From: a virus
IMG/VR virus record: IMGVR_UViG_3300029286_000061
Location: 1-49,680 of that record
Strand: one strand, 5' to 3'
Length of the DNA stretch: 49,680 bases
The first letter of the stretch is position 1; every line of letters starts with the position of its first letter. Below are positions 33,358 through 41,200 of this stretch, in pieces. Under the pieces are notes generated by a model that was given only the letters and a program-made list of their open reading frames with translations, searched no databases and was not told the origin of the DNA. Position numbers and translations under genes: made by a program.

Positions 33358-34038
33358 TGTTCCTTCTCCTTTCTTATCACCACCGTCCGTGGTGTCTTGT
33401 ATCAATTTTCCTGTTTCATCATAATACGCAACTCGAAAATTGGATGAAACTATGTGTGCATCAGATGCGTGCATATCATGTTCGACAAGTGCATTTGTCT
33501 GATTCTTCACTGATTCAATTGCATACTGCTTAAAGTTGCCGTTATCATCAATCTCTATTCTACGTTTCTGCATGTCGCCTGTAGATGTTGCAAGCACACC
33601 AGCATTAACTTCACGCATTGTCTGTTCAACAAATTCTTTACCATCAGGACTTGTTTTTACAAGCAAACGGTTTCTTAGTAACAACCGTTCTCCATCAACT
33701 TTAGCACCAACGATATAGCCACTTGCAATAGCTCTTTTGTACATTTCTGTATCTTCATGGCCACGTGCATACAAAAAGCCTGGAATTGTATTCACAGCTT
33801 GTGCAAATGATTCTGCCCATTCTTTTGTAAGTACTATACTCCCTGACCACTGGTCAGTAGGATGTTCTTCACCAAGCAGAACCTCATTCACAAATTCAAT
33901 GGCTTCCATGTCACCAAACAAAGTCTTCACTTTTTGTGTATTGCCTACGGGAACAGTATCTACAGCAAATACAGAAGGACTCAATGCCTTACTTGAAAAT
34001 AGTGATTGATGAAGTTCAAAGTTGCTCTTCTTCGGCAT
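32893..34038 (-). CDS. Capsid maturation protease with scaffold domain
   Basis: 381 residues from ATG 34038 (GGAGGG upstream). N-terminal ~225 residues: VLTKEWAESFAQAVNTIPGF, ARGHEDTE (candidate catalytic His), GYIVGAKVDGERLLLRNRLL, VLATSTGD; a protease-like fold. C-terminal 155 residues are a helical scaffold with long Lys/Glu helices (TIEQHIAEIQTSLKTGESKT). This protease-scaffold fusion precedes the capsid gene. The portal stop overlaps the start by 23 bases. Catalytic residues need checking. Confidence 0.6.
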   Translation of the reverse strand: MPKKSNFELHQSLFSSKALSPSVFAVDTVPVGNTQKVKTLFGDMEAIEFVNEVLLGEEHPTDQWSGSIVLTKEWAESFAQAVNTIPGFLYARGHEDTEMYKRAIASGYIVGAKVDGERLLLRNRLLVKTSPDGKEFVEQTMREVNAGVLATSTGDMQKRRIEIDDNGNFKQYAIESVKNQTNALVEHDMHASDAHIVSSNFRVAYYDETGKLIQDTTDGGDKKGEGTMTIEQHIAEIQTSLKTGESKTDLATVLKGVGIEVLTDEHKTQMLKLKTAEEKAGGDIVKFVEDTLSARSAVFTQTCEMKLATAFKDADVLELAKSLFALKTGDSVAIDAEITRLSSLKSIQKMQTLLATQVGYVPSDVVLVTPSTNNKTGSVEA

Positions 34039-35599
34039 TTGTTCCCTCCTGTGGGGTATCTCCATCTTTTTTATTGTCGTAATCACCATCAGCAACACGC
34101 TGATTCATTGTATTATCTTGTGCCGCTTGCTTGTCTTTTTCGTGCTCAATAATAAACTTAGCTGTATCATCAATATCTTTCTTATGCTTTGTATCATCCT
34201 GTTCAACTTCAAGGATGTCAAACTTCTTTATTGTGGCATATATTTCTTTGTCCCCAATAATGTTTGCTTGACGCATTTTGATAAGTGATGTTGACAGCGT
34301 ATTTAAAGTATCAGCTTTCTCTTTTTCTGTTGCAAAGTCAGGTGTTGGCCATGTAAGGGTAAAATCATCCGTGTTGTATTCTTTGAATTCAACAAACCCT
34401 TTTATCATAAGTGCCATGACAATCAACTTACGCCAGCTTGTCGCATACTGCTGTTGTTTCTTGGCAATCTTCTTAATGTATGCAGGTCTTTGCTCTTTCA
34501 CAGAAGATAAGGATGCACCCATACTAGCGCCCATCATTATCTCAGGAGTCTGTCCACCTTCAATTATATTAGTGAATGTTTTCTCAATCACACTATTATA
34601 ATCACCAGTAGCTTTCCCAGATTCGGCATACTTGACATCCTCACGGTCAGATTCAATACCACCACCAGTGCTACAAAGGTACAGATCCCGTTGATCAAGT
34701 GTGAGTTTCACAAGCCCTTTTCTCAACTGTTCATAGTATCCAGCACCAAAGTTGTTTTCAACCCACTCTTTTACATCATTCGTATGGATAACCATTTTTG
34801 GATGTCCATCACGTTTCTGTGCTCTATTGGCTTCCACAGTTATGTCATGGTATAACTTCAATTGAGGTTCGATATTCTCAATTTCACTGTGCCCATGCTG
34901 TTCCCATGGTTCTGCATCATTTAAAAATGTAACAATTGGGAGGAAACCGAACACATTTCGATGTGTGACAGCAGGTTTATTAATAGTTGCGACATCACAT
35001 GTAACTTGTTTGGTTATTCGTTTCTCGTCAATTGTTACATCAATTGTAATATTATGTACTTGGTCAGCAGTGTCTTTGAAACTAAATTCATCTTTGATTA
35101 TGTATCCCACTATTTTCTTAGTCATGGGGTCAATAAAGGTGGTTTTTATAGTTTCAGGGCGTATCACTTCAAATCTTATTGTACCATCCAAATCTATCTG
35201 TGGCCACACATATGCTGTGCCTTCCCTTTCAACAATACGATGTACAATATTGAATGGCAGTTGATTATTAAATGTCTTTACAGCTTCCAGCACTGCATTG
35301 TCTTTAGACCTAACAATAGGTACACCAATGAATGATACATTAGCATCTATAATTGGTTTTACAAGCTGTGCGGCAAGTGCATATCTATTATCTGTATTAT
35401 GATACAGACTACGTACGAGTTTTGCATCTACAATAGGTGGTGTAGCATAGTTCTCAGCAGTGTACTGATTGTCACCATCATGCACAATAGTGGTTCGTTC
35501 ACGCACAACAAATTCCTCACCGAACAACTGTTCCATGAGTGAGGTAGCAAATCTTGCCATCTTTTGTTTTGTTGTCTTCTTTCCTACTGATGTTGCCAT
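34016..35599 (-). CDS. Portal protein
   Basis: 527 residues with GGAG before ATG 35599. Shows the usual portal sequence blocks: NRYALAAQLVKPIIDANVSF near 70, IVEREGTAYVWPQIDLDGTI near 122, PVEPWEQHGHSEIENIEPQL-type wing/clip region near 230 (actual DAEPWEQHGHSEIENIEPQL), then QKRDGHPKMVIHTNDVKEW, and a Gln/Lys/Asp-rich C-terminal tail. Lies between terminase and protease, the invariant portal slot. Confidence 0.75.
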   Translation of the reverse strand: MATSVGKKTTKQKMARFATSLMEQLFGEEFVVRERTTIVHDGDNQYTAENYATPPIVDAKLVRSLYHNTDNRYALAAQLVKPIIDANVSFIGVPIVRSKDNAVLEAVKTFNNQLPFNIVHRIVEREGTAYVWPQIDLDGTIRFEVIRPETIKTTFIDPMTKKIVGYIIKDEFSFKDTADQVHNITIDVTIDEKRITKQVTCDVATINKPAVTHRNVFGFLPIVTFLNDAEPWEQHGHSEIENIEPQLKLYHDITVEANRAQKRDGHPKMVIHTNDVKEWVENNFGAGYYEQLRKGLVKLTLDQRDLYLCSTGGGIESDREDVKYAESGKATGDYNSVIEKTFTNIIEGGQTPEIMMGASMGASLSSVKEQRPAYIKKIAKKQQQYATSWRKLIVMALMIKGFVEFKEYNTDDFTLTWPTPDFATEKEKADTLNTLSTSLIKMRQANIIGDKEIYATIKKFDILEVEQDDTKHKKDIDDTAKFIIEHEKDKQAAQDNTMNQRVADGDYDNKKDGDTPQEGTNAEEEQL

Positions 35600-35874
35600 G
35601 CTTCAACTCCATCTTGTTTTACAAGTCGTAATGCACTTCTATATGCACTTATCTTTAGCCGCACAACAGCAAGTAAATTCTTTCTCCAAGGTAGGTATGT
35701 AAAAGCAAAAAACAAGTTCTGCTTGTGCTCTTTCTCCAATTGATAGTGTGGATACTTTGCAACAAAATCCAAAAGCATGGCAAAATATTCGGCTGTATCA
35801 TCCAGTCGTTTTGTAAGTATTGCATATTCATGTTCATACGCTCTACAGATTGCTTCATGCTTTAATTTGTTCAT
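35584..35874 (-). CDS. Small helical protein between terminase and portal
   Basis: 96 residues, all helical and basic (RAYEHEYAILTKRLDDTAEY, WRKNLLAVVRLKISAYRSAL). Overlaps the terminase stop by four bases and the portal start by 16. Unknown function; possibly a packaging accessory protein. Confidence 0.5.
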   Translation of the reverse strand: MNKLKHEAICRAYEHEYAILTKRLDDTAEYFAMLLDFVAKYPHYQLEKEHKQNLFFAFTYLPWRKNLLAVVRLKISAYRSALRLVKQDGVEAWQHQ

Positions 35875-37328
35875 TCACCATACCTCAGATTCTGCATCAC
35901 TTCTCCTGTACCTTCATTGTACAGCAGTTTGAAGAATGTCATAAATCCACCACTTGCGGCGTCTGCTTGGTCATCATGTCCATTCTGTGTCCCATCTGTA
36001 CATCCACCAAGTTCGTCAATGAATGACCTATTCCATGCACCACGTACAAGGTACACATTGCCAGATTTCAATTGTGATGCAAGAGGCCTCCAATACGTCA
36101 GCTTGCTCTTACGTTTGTTATTCCAGTGCAGGTTATATCCCATCAGTTGCTTTGTGTAGTATTCTTTCTCAAGTTTACCAGCAGACCCAGGGTCTTGCTC
36201 CTGCCACAATTCAACTTCCGGCCCATCCTGGCGTGCAGTAGCTTTTATCAGCTCTTCAACATCATGTGGCTCATATCTGCCTCTTCGCACATCTAGTATG
36301 ACCACTCTATCATCTTTTGTAAGACCTACGAGACAGCCCACAGTATAGTCAGGGTCGGTATTTGAGTCACTCGGCATAGTAGATGCCCTATCCCAATATC
36401 GTACCAATCTCTTATAATAATCGGCTTTTGGTGCTTGTTCCAGCATCTTCCAGTAGGTTGTCTTGAACAACTCACCAGCAGATGGTCTTGCAAACCAGTT
36501 ACCAAGTTTCAATCTCTTACGTTCATAATCAAACAAAGCATCCAATGACGCATTATAATCTGGGTCATCCCGTAATGCCTCATTATCATCTAGCATGAAC
36601 TTGATGAATGTCAGACTCTTCGGTTGCAATATCCCTTTCTCATAATCAGCAGGGTATGATTCTTTCACTTCCTCTGGATTATTGAACCACAGTATCTCTC
36701 CATCACGTCTTACAAAGTATCTCAGTTTTCCACACCGTTCAGCAATTGGAAAACCTTCATCATCAATCCAATATGCAAGCAGATTAACAAGAAAACTATC
36801 AGGGTCAGGGTTACATGACGCACTCATGTAGGGACGTATGCCACATGTCGTTCTATTTCTAGACAGCATATAGAAGAATTGTGTCTCTGTAAAGTGCTGT
36901 AATTCATCAAACTGTATCAGTGCAAGCTGTGATCCATCCCATGCCTTAACGCTCTTCTCATATTGCAGATGGTCAAATGTTAACTTTGCTCCACTAGGAA
37001 ACGTCCATGTATGTCTTGGTGTCTCTTTTGACCGCGCATTGAACGGGGTGTACATATCAACTGACATGTCCCACAATCCACCGCCAGCCGTAATCTGTGT
37101 GCTCTGTCTTCTGAACGTAGCACACTCAAATCCACGCCGATGCACATGTCGCAATGGGTTCATCAGTAGCAAGTGACTCTTGCCCCCTCCTGCCGCACCC
37201 CCGCCAATTGTTATATCAGCCGATGAAGACAAGAACCGTTCCTGCTGTCCCTTGTAAGGACGAAGTATACGCACTTCCTGTTTTGGTCTGTCTTGCAACG
37301 TCTGTATCACGGTGTCTCCTTCCGACAT
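35871..37328 (-). CDS. terL: Terminase large subunit
   Basis: 485 residues from the ATG at 37328; a TTG three codons earlier is possible because no good ribosome site precedes either. Walker A TIGGGAAGGGKS near residue 41-52; Walker B ALIQFDEL near 140; coupling motif SASCNPDP near 170; nuclease residues YWDRAST ... DPDY near 320 and VILDVRRGR near 345; then a Glu/Asp-rich C-terminus with GGCTDGTQNGHDDQADAASG. ATPase and nuclease of the packaging motor. The segment just upstream carries the 20-bp repeated site. Confidence 0.93.
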   Translation of the reverse strand: MSEGDTVIQTLQDRPKQEVRILRPYKGQQERFLSSSADITIGGGAAGGGKSHLLLMNPLRHVHRRGFECATFRRQSTQITAGGGLWDMSVDMYTPFNARSKETPRHTWTFPSGAKLTFDHLQYEKSVKAWDGSQLALIQFDELQHFTETQFFYMLSRNRTTCGIRPYMSASCNPDPDSFLVNLLAYWIDDEGFPIAERCGKLRYFVRRDGEILWFNNPEEVKESYPADYEKGILQPKSLTFIKFMLDDNEALRDDPDYNASLDALFDYERKRLKLGNWFARPSAGELFKTTYWKMLEQAPKADYYKRLVRYWDRASTMPSDSNTDPDYTVGCLVGLTKDDRVVILDVRRGRYEPHDVEELIKATARQDGPEVELWQEQDPGSAGKLEKEYYTKQLMGYNLHWNNKRKSKLTYWRPLASQLKSGNVYLVRGAWNRSFIDELGGCTDGTQNGHDDQADAASGGFMTFFKLLYNEGTGEVMQNLRYGE

Positions 37329-37334
37329 ATGTAG

Positions 37335-37354
37335 CAATAATAGGAACCGAAGCT
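37335..37354 (-). repeat. 20-bp site upstream of terL (copy 1)
   Basis: CAATAATAGGAACCGAAGCT on the plus strand. An exact inverted copy lies at 41950-41969 and a 17/19 copy at 37884-37902. It sits between the small terminase stop and large terminase start. Confidence 0.85.
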
Positions 37355-37357
37355 AGT

Positions 37358-37735
37358 TTACTTTGGGTCTCTCCCATTGTCTGGCATATATACTTCGACT
37401 TTTACCATTGTCTCCCCATTTCCATCCTTTTCTTTTGGCGCGAAGCGTTCTCTGTACAGTATCTTGCCGAGTTCAACAGTCGCTGAAAGTTTTACGGATT
37501 CATTGCGTGCTGTTTCACTTATGTTGATAAGTTTCTGGATTATATTGGCCTTACATGCTTGCTCAAGTTTGTTCAGCCTCAGCAAAAAGAACCTATCATC
37601 CTCCATAATCTTACGTTCTTCATCACATACATTGTACATTTTAAGAGATAGTTCATAGTCATATGTCCCTGAATATGCAGAAACAATAGCTTCCATCTTC
37701 TCTGCTGTACTCATTTCCGGTTTAGGTGCATTCAT
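37358..37735 (-). CDS. Terminase small subunit
   Basis: 125 residues from ATG 37735 (GAGGTAG upstream). Helical throughout: MSTAEKMEAIVSAYSGTYDY, CDEERKIMEDDRFFLLRLNK, IIQKLINISETARNESVKLS, ATVELGKILYRERFA. Nothing else in the window occupies the small-terminase slot, and it is the first gene of the late operon, immediately before terL. Recognises the packaging site; DNA-binding motif not clearly visible. Confidence 0.6.
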   Translation of the reverse strand: MNAPKPEMSTAEKMEAIVSAYSGTYDYELSLKMYNVCDEERKIMEDDRFFLLRLNKLEQACKANIIQKLINISETARNESVKLSATVELGKILYRERFAPKEKDGNGETMVKVEVYMPDNGRDPK

Positions 37736-37753
37736 ATAGACTACCTCATGGTT

Positions 37754-37782
37754 AGAATACACCCTTTATACTGAACTGTCAA
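37754..37782 (-). promoter_or_regulatory. Late promoter
   Basis: On the minus strand TTGACA (37777-37782), 17-bp spacer, TATTCT (37754-37759). The start point would be about 12 bases before the small terminase ATG, leaving a very short leader that just holds the GAGGT site. It runs away from the early promoter at 38417. Confidence 0.7.
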
Positions 37783-37883
37783 GCATTAAATAGCGATTAT
37801 TACAACAATATGGCATATTCCGTAAAGGTGTCAGGATACCACAGTATGCTTGGAAACACCCTGAAATACCGGTTCCTGTATGG

Positions 37884-37902
37884 CAATAATGGAAACCGAA
37901 GC
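37884..37902 (-). repeat. Near-copy of the 20-bp site (copy 2)
   Basis: CAATAATGGAAACCGAAGC matches 17 of 19 bases of the terL-upstream site in the same orientation, and lies about 550 bases away, next to an inverted CGGTTCC. Confidence 0.6.
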
Positions 37903-38111
37903 ACTTTTAGGTCATTCACACAAGGTTTTCAGGGAAAACCATGCTCTACGTCAATGACGGTTGGACTATTGGGGACTAGTTGGATAGTTATGTGTCTGGA
38001 AAAGTGTACCCTTACGCCAATGATGCTATAGGGAATGGTTACATGTCTCAGGGAGGGCTGGAATGGGGTATCTGGTGGGGGTATGGCACAAAGGACGGTG
38101 TGATGTATTGT

Positions 38112-38138
38112 GTGGAAGGTGTGGAAGGTGTGGAAGGT
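38112..38138 (+). repeat. Three tandem 9-bp repeats
   Basis: GTGGAAGGT repeated three times without gaps; falls inside the possible decayed gene, where it would read V-E-G repeats. Confidence 0.8.
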
Positions 38139-38216
38139 GTGCACTTTATGATGTGACATGCATCGGCAGTATAGATATTTGTGTTAAATATAGTATTAAT
38201 GTTAAGAGTGTGATGT

Positions 38217-38258
38217 GTATGCTGTGGTATGTATGCTGTGGTATGTATGCTGTGGTAT
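38217..38258 (+). repeat. Three tandem 14-bp repeats
   Basis: GTATGCTGTGGTAT three times in perfect tandem, followed by GTGCC. Lies upstream of the early promoter; could be regulator-binding sites or a slippage product. Confidence 0.85.
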
Positions 38259-38416
38259 GTGCCAAAATATAAAAAATAAAATTTAATTTGCATGTGATGA
38301 CAGGGGTGCACACCTCTGTGCTCAATTTTGACACAATTTTATTATCTGTCAGAATACTACTGTATCACGAATCTGAAAATAAATGAAAATAAATGAAAAA
38401 AAGTGTGAAATACCAC

Positions 38417-38445
38417 TTGACATCACTACTACTATACAGTATACT
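38417..38445 (+). promoter_or_regulatory. Early rightward promoter
   Basis: TTGACA (38417-38422), 17-bp spacer, TATACT (38440-38445). Identical hexamers and spacing to the promoter at 1965-1993. Feeds the gene at 38478. Confidence 0.88.
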
Positions 38446-38477
38446 AAAGATAGTTAAAGAGAAAGAGGACAAAACAA

Positions 38478-38858
38478 ATGTTAAAAATGGAACACAATTA
38501 CAACGCAATTCAATTAGACACAGCAAAAGAATTGTTACACAAAAAGTATGCTTACATTGCACAAGTTACATATGATTTGTTACAAGCACACAAGCAAGAC
38601 TTTAAATTTATAATCAGTACCAAAGGCGGTACACCAAGAGTGTACATAAGCCATTGCTTTAAAACAGACTTCCCAAATTCTGCACAGCAGTTTAAAATTG
38701 AACGTTTAATAATTTTACAGTTAGCAAAAGATTGTGCTAGTCATGCAGTAGTATCATTATACAAATTGCGTGCTACAGACAACTATCCAGACTTGGATAG
38801 TGAGAGAGTGCTATACCGTGATTATGCTGTGCCCTCAGAGAAGAAACTTGTTGAATGA
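38478..38858 (+). CDS. Early protein of unknown function (126 aa)
   Basis: First gene after the early promoter, start ATG 38478 or 38487 (AAAGAGG upstream). Contains YAYIAQVTYDLLQAHKQDFK, a FIISTKGGTPRVYIS strand pair and a helix QFKIERLIILQLAKDCASHA. Basic, single-domain alpha/beta. No family recognised. As the very first early product it may act on the host. Confidence 0.55.
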   Translation: MLKMEHNYNAIQLDTAKELLHKKYAYIAQVTYDLLQAHKQDFKFIISTKGGTPRVYISHCFKTDFPNSAQQFKIERLIILQLAKDCASHAVVSLYKLRATDNYPDLDSERVLYRDYAVPSEKKLVE

Positions 38859-38897
38859 ATACAAAGAACGTTACTATAGACTAGTCAATCAAAATTG

Positions 38898-38906
38898 TGG
38901 TATAAT
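38898..38906 (+). promoter_or_regulatory. Extended -10 promoter element
   Basis: TGGTATAAT (TG at 38898-38899, TATAAT at 38901-38906) with only a weak -35 match. Upstream of the gene at 38960. Confidence 0.5.
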
Positions 38907-38959
38907 CACTATGTACCACACTATCACTAAAACTAAAACACCATAAAGGAAATCAAATT

Positions 38960-39310
38960 ATGTGGAATAATGTAGAAACAAGTAGAAAAATTGACCAATT
39001 GCACTAATTACTATCGAATATGGATAGAGTACCGCATGGTAGTGGAATAGACTACAATTGGACTATCGATATCAAGCATGATAATCTAATTATGAACAAT
39101 GCCTGGCATTTGTTGAACCAAAATGGATATTACATTGACCACATTCCGTTTACTGTGACAGTACCATTACGTAGCCCTCAGAATTTCACACTTACATGGA
39201 CACACTACAGGCAACATGCCTATCCAATCAGAGTCGCAAACAGCACTGCTACGCTTGACTACATCGCTGAAACAATAGGAAACTGGCTTGACGAAAGTCT
39301 AAACTCTTAA
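38960..39310 (+). pseudogene. Early gene split by an in-frame TAA (39005-39007)
   Basis: AAAGGAAATC precedes ATG 38960. The frame reads MWNNVETSRKIDQLH, then TAA, then LLSNMDRVPHGSGIDYNW and on to a normal stop at 39310 without a frame change. The segment LSNMDRVPHGSGIDYNW matches a phage family in which a helix leading into 'NRxPxGSGID.DW' is part of one protein, so the stop cuts a real domain. The 96-residue remainder could restart at ATG 39020, but no ribosome site precedes it. Confidence 0.6.
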
Positions 39311-39324
39311 AAAGGATGATATCC

Positions 39325-39579
39325 ATGACAAAACAAGAATTTATTGACAAGCTAAAACCTATTTTTGGTGAACCTACATCCATGGATGCACGAATCAGTA
39401 TGTACAGATACAAGCGTATAACAATACTGACAAGTGACTATATTGTAACAGTGTATAACTGGCATGCATCATGTACACTAGTACTTGACACAGTGTACAT
39501 GCTTACAGTTACATGTGATGCTGTTGCAGTCACACTACAAGATAAAATGACCAAAATATCATTTTTACAAAAGGAATAA
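39325..39579 (+). CDS. Small early protein (84 aa)
   Basis: ATG 39325 is preferred over 39316 because AAAGGA then sits at proper distance. Begins MTKQEFIDKLKPIFGEPTSM; then beta strands (YRYKRITILTSDYIVTVYNW). No family recognised; follows the split gene closely. Confidence 0.5.
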   Translation: MTKQEFIDKLKPIFGEPTSMDARISMYRYKRITILTSDYIVTVYNWHASCTLVLDTVYMLTVTCDAVAVTLQDKMTKISFLQKE

Positions 39580-39583
39580 CAAA

Positions 39584-39952
39584 ATGACACAAAATGAAGC
39601 TATCCACGCTATCCAGAAATTTGCCCTCTTACACAATGCGAAGTACGCGAAAGAGAATGTGTACAAACGGTACGGAACCGACTATAAGGGAAAGGCTAAA
39701 GGGTATACCTACAATAAGCATACCTTTACACTAACCAACCTCATTGTGCAGGTGAACCAACCAAACAAGGATGTTGTGAACCGAGAGTATCCAGAAGTGA
39801 CACTTGCTATCGATGATGGTTGTGTAATTGTGCACTATAGAGACAAGTATACAACAAACTCGGTCACTATTTCATTGTACAACCTAGGTGCCTATTGCAA
39901 TGACATTGACTTGCGATTGTCAAAGGATGCTACTATTGTGGTATTGAAATAG
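39584..39952 (+). CDS. Early protein of unknown function (122 aa)
   Basis: AAAAGGAAT ribosome site. Begins MTQNEAIHAIQKFALLHNAK; long Tyr/Lys-rich middle (YKRYGTDYKGKAKGYTYNKH) then beta strands (VTLAIDDGCVIVHY). No family recognised. Last gene before the 1.25-kb gene-free region. Confidence 0.5.
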   Translation: MTQNEAIHAIQKFALLHNAKYAKENVYKRYGTDYKGKAKGYTYNKHTFTLTNLIVQVNQPNKDVVNREYPEVTLAIDDGCVIVHYRDKYTTNSVTISLYNLGAYCNDIDLRLSKDATIVVLK

Positions 39953-39956
39953 TTGG

Positions 39957-40170
39957 CATGTGTTATATAGCATGTGTTATATAGCATGTGCCATACAGCA
40001 TGTGTTAAGTAATGTGTGATACACAATGTGTACCATGTATTAAGTACCATGGAGTACGTAACATTTGCCAAGTAGTGTGTGGCACACAGAATACAACAAG
40101 TGCCATGTGCCAAGTAGTGTGTGTGTTATGTGCTATGTTACACATGTGGTACACTGCATAGTGTGTGGCA
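39957..40170 (+). repeat. Degenerate GTG-rich repeats
   Basis: CATGTGTTATATAG occurs twice in tandem (39957-39984); GCCAAGTAGTGTGTG occurs twice (about 40067 and 40107); many TGTGNCA/CATGTG words in between. Densely repetitive and gene-free. Confidence 0.7.
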
Positions 40171-40401
40171 ATATAAGGGTCAAATAGGGTAAAAAAGACC
40201 GACCTTTAAAAGTAATTTATTGCTAAAACCCCCCTAGATTTTTCAGGTAAACCCATTTGTAGAAAGGAGTTGCATTTTAAAAGTATACTGAGAACTTCCT
40301 AAAAAATTTCTATGTGTGTACTGACGTAATAACCGGCTGTTTTAGAAATGCCACTATTGTATTTGTGTATACACGTTGTAACAGCATTTGTAACAGTGTA
40401 A

Positions 40402-40413
40402 GTCTATATAGAC
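40402..40413. promoter_or_regulatory. 12-bp perfect palindrome
   Basis: GTCTATATAGAC, followed at once by AAAGGAG. Two TTGTAACAG copies lie 12 bp apart just upstream (40376, 40388). Operator-like; bound factor unknown. Confidence 0.45.
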
Positions 40414-40485
40414 AAAGGAGATAAAATAAAAAGGATTACTACTGTGACACGTGCTACATGAAAAAAGTCATTTTTTGGAAAACCG

Positions 40486-40509
40486 TTAATGTGAACGTAT
40501 TCACATTAA
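40486..40509. promoter_or_regulatory. CRP/FNR-type palindromic operator
   Basis: TTAATGTGAA (40486-40495), CGTA, TTCACATTAA (40500-40509): perfect 10-bp arms. The core TGTGA-N6-TCACA (40490-40505) is the CRP consensus. No phage CRP-like gene is visible, so a host regulator would be the partner. Confidence 0.6.
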
Positions 40510-40790
40510 TTATTTCAGGTCTTAAAAGTCGTGTAACAAGTGTCACACTCGTAACCATTTAGAAAATAAATCCATATAACACAAGGAATAGCAGTGTGAC
40601 AAAAGTTGTGACACGGTGTATACAAAAATACAATGTTCACAAAAAAAAAGTGCCCTCCTACCACTTTAGTGAAAATAAGAGGTACTAAACAGCAAATACA
40701 GTTAACTATATGCAGTAGAATGAATTAACAGAAAGTCGATGAAACAACAGGAAGTATCGCCTTATAGGCTGTAGCTGGCACATGGCATGT

Positions 40791-40856
40791 ATTACATGTA
40801 AGGCATTTCAGGATTACATGTAAGGCATTTCAGGATTACATGTAAGGCATTTCAGG
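40791..40856 (+). repeat. Three perfect 22-bp iterons
   Basis: Three gapless identical 22-bp units at 40791-40812, 40813-40834 and 40835-40856. Each starts with A then the palindrome TTACATGTAA, followed by GGCATTTCAGG. No spacers, so not a CRISPR array. Confidence 0.85.
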
Positions 40857-41052
40857 ACACCCTTTGTAGTGAATATAAGACAGCATTTACAACATGTAAA
40901 GATGGTAGCCATAAAGGTGGCACATAGCATATATAAAGCATCATATACCACACACTGGCTAGGCTAGGCCAGCTACAGTACAGCCACGGTTCCGTTTTGA
41001 ATATTCTGAACAAGCGTTGAGAATAGCGATTGCAGATAGTGAAAAATATTTG

Positions 41053-41081
41053 TTGACATTATCCAGTATTCATGGTAATAT
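41053..41081 (+). promoter_or_regulatory. Strong promoter for the 41201 gene
   Basis: TTGACA (41053-41058), 17-bp spacer, TAATAT (41076-41081). Leader of about 110 bases to ATG 41201. Confidence 0.75.
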
Positions 41082-41200
41082 GAAGCATAAAGAAAAGTTG
41101 ATTATTGAAAACGACCGGATGGATTATTTGGAATAACAAAACATGGCACGTGTCACGTGACCTTTGTTACCAAGGAACCCATACCACAAGGAGAACTAAC

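Larger units (their letters stand above)
37810..38155 (+). pseudogene. Possible decayed gene in the divergent control region
   Basis: ATG 37810 opens MAYSVKVSGYHSMLGNTLKY and RFLYGNNGNRSTFRSFTQGF, then a shift of frame near 37940 leads to MLYVNDGWTIGD, an in-frame TAG, and YVSGKVYPYANDAIGNGYMS continuing to a 9-bp repeat run. The protein-like composition across the shift suggests a recent ruin. No ribosome site, so it may equally be chance. Confidence 0.3.
37763..38477. other. Divergent control region
   Basis: About 715 bases between the two transcription arms. It holds the late promoter's -35 side, the near-copy of the 20-bp site (37884-37902), the possible decayed gene, two short tandem repeats, an AT-rich stretch (38265-38400) and the early promoter at 38417. 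CGGTTCC at about 37870 and GGAAACCG at about 37891 form an inverted pair around the site. Confidence 0.6.
39953..41200. other. 1.25-kb gene-free region; origin candidate
   Basis: Nothing longer than a few codons has a start and ribosome site. Contents in order: degenerate GTG-rich repeats (39957-40170), a 12-bp palindrome (40402), a CRP-type palindrome (40486), repeated GTGACA/TGTCAC words (40443-40615), three 22-bp iterons (40791), then a strong promoter (41053). AT-rich runs lie at 40260-40320 and 40575-40690. Tandem iterons plus AT-rich DNA suggest a replication origin; this is inferred from structure only. Confidence 0.6.

Noticed and set aside
40791-40856. CRISPR array
   Set aside because: The three 22-bp units are contiguous with no spacers, and no cas genes are present apart from the Csx16-like protein.
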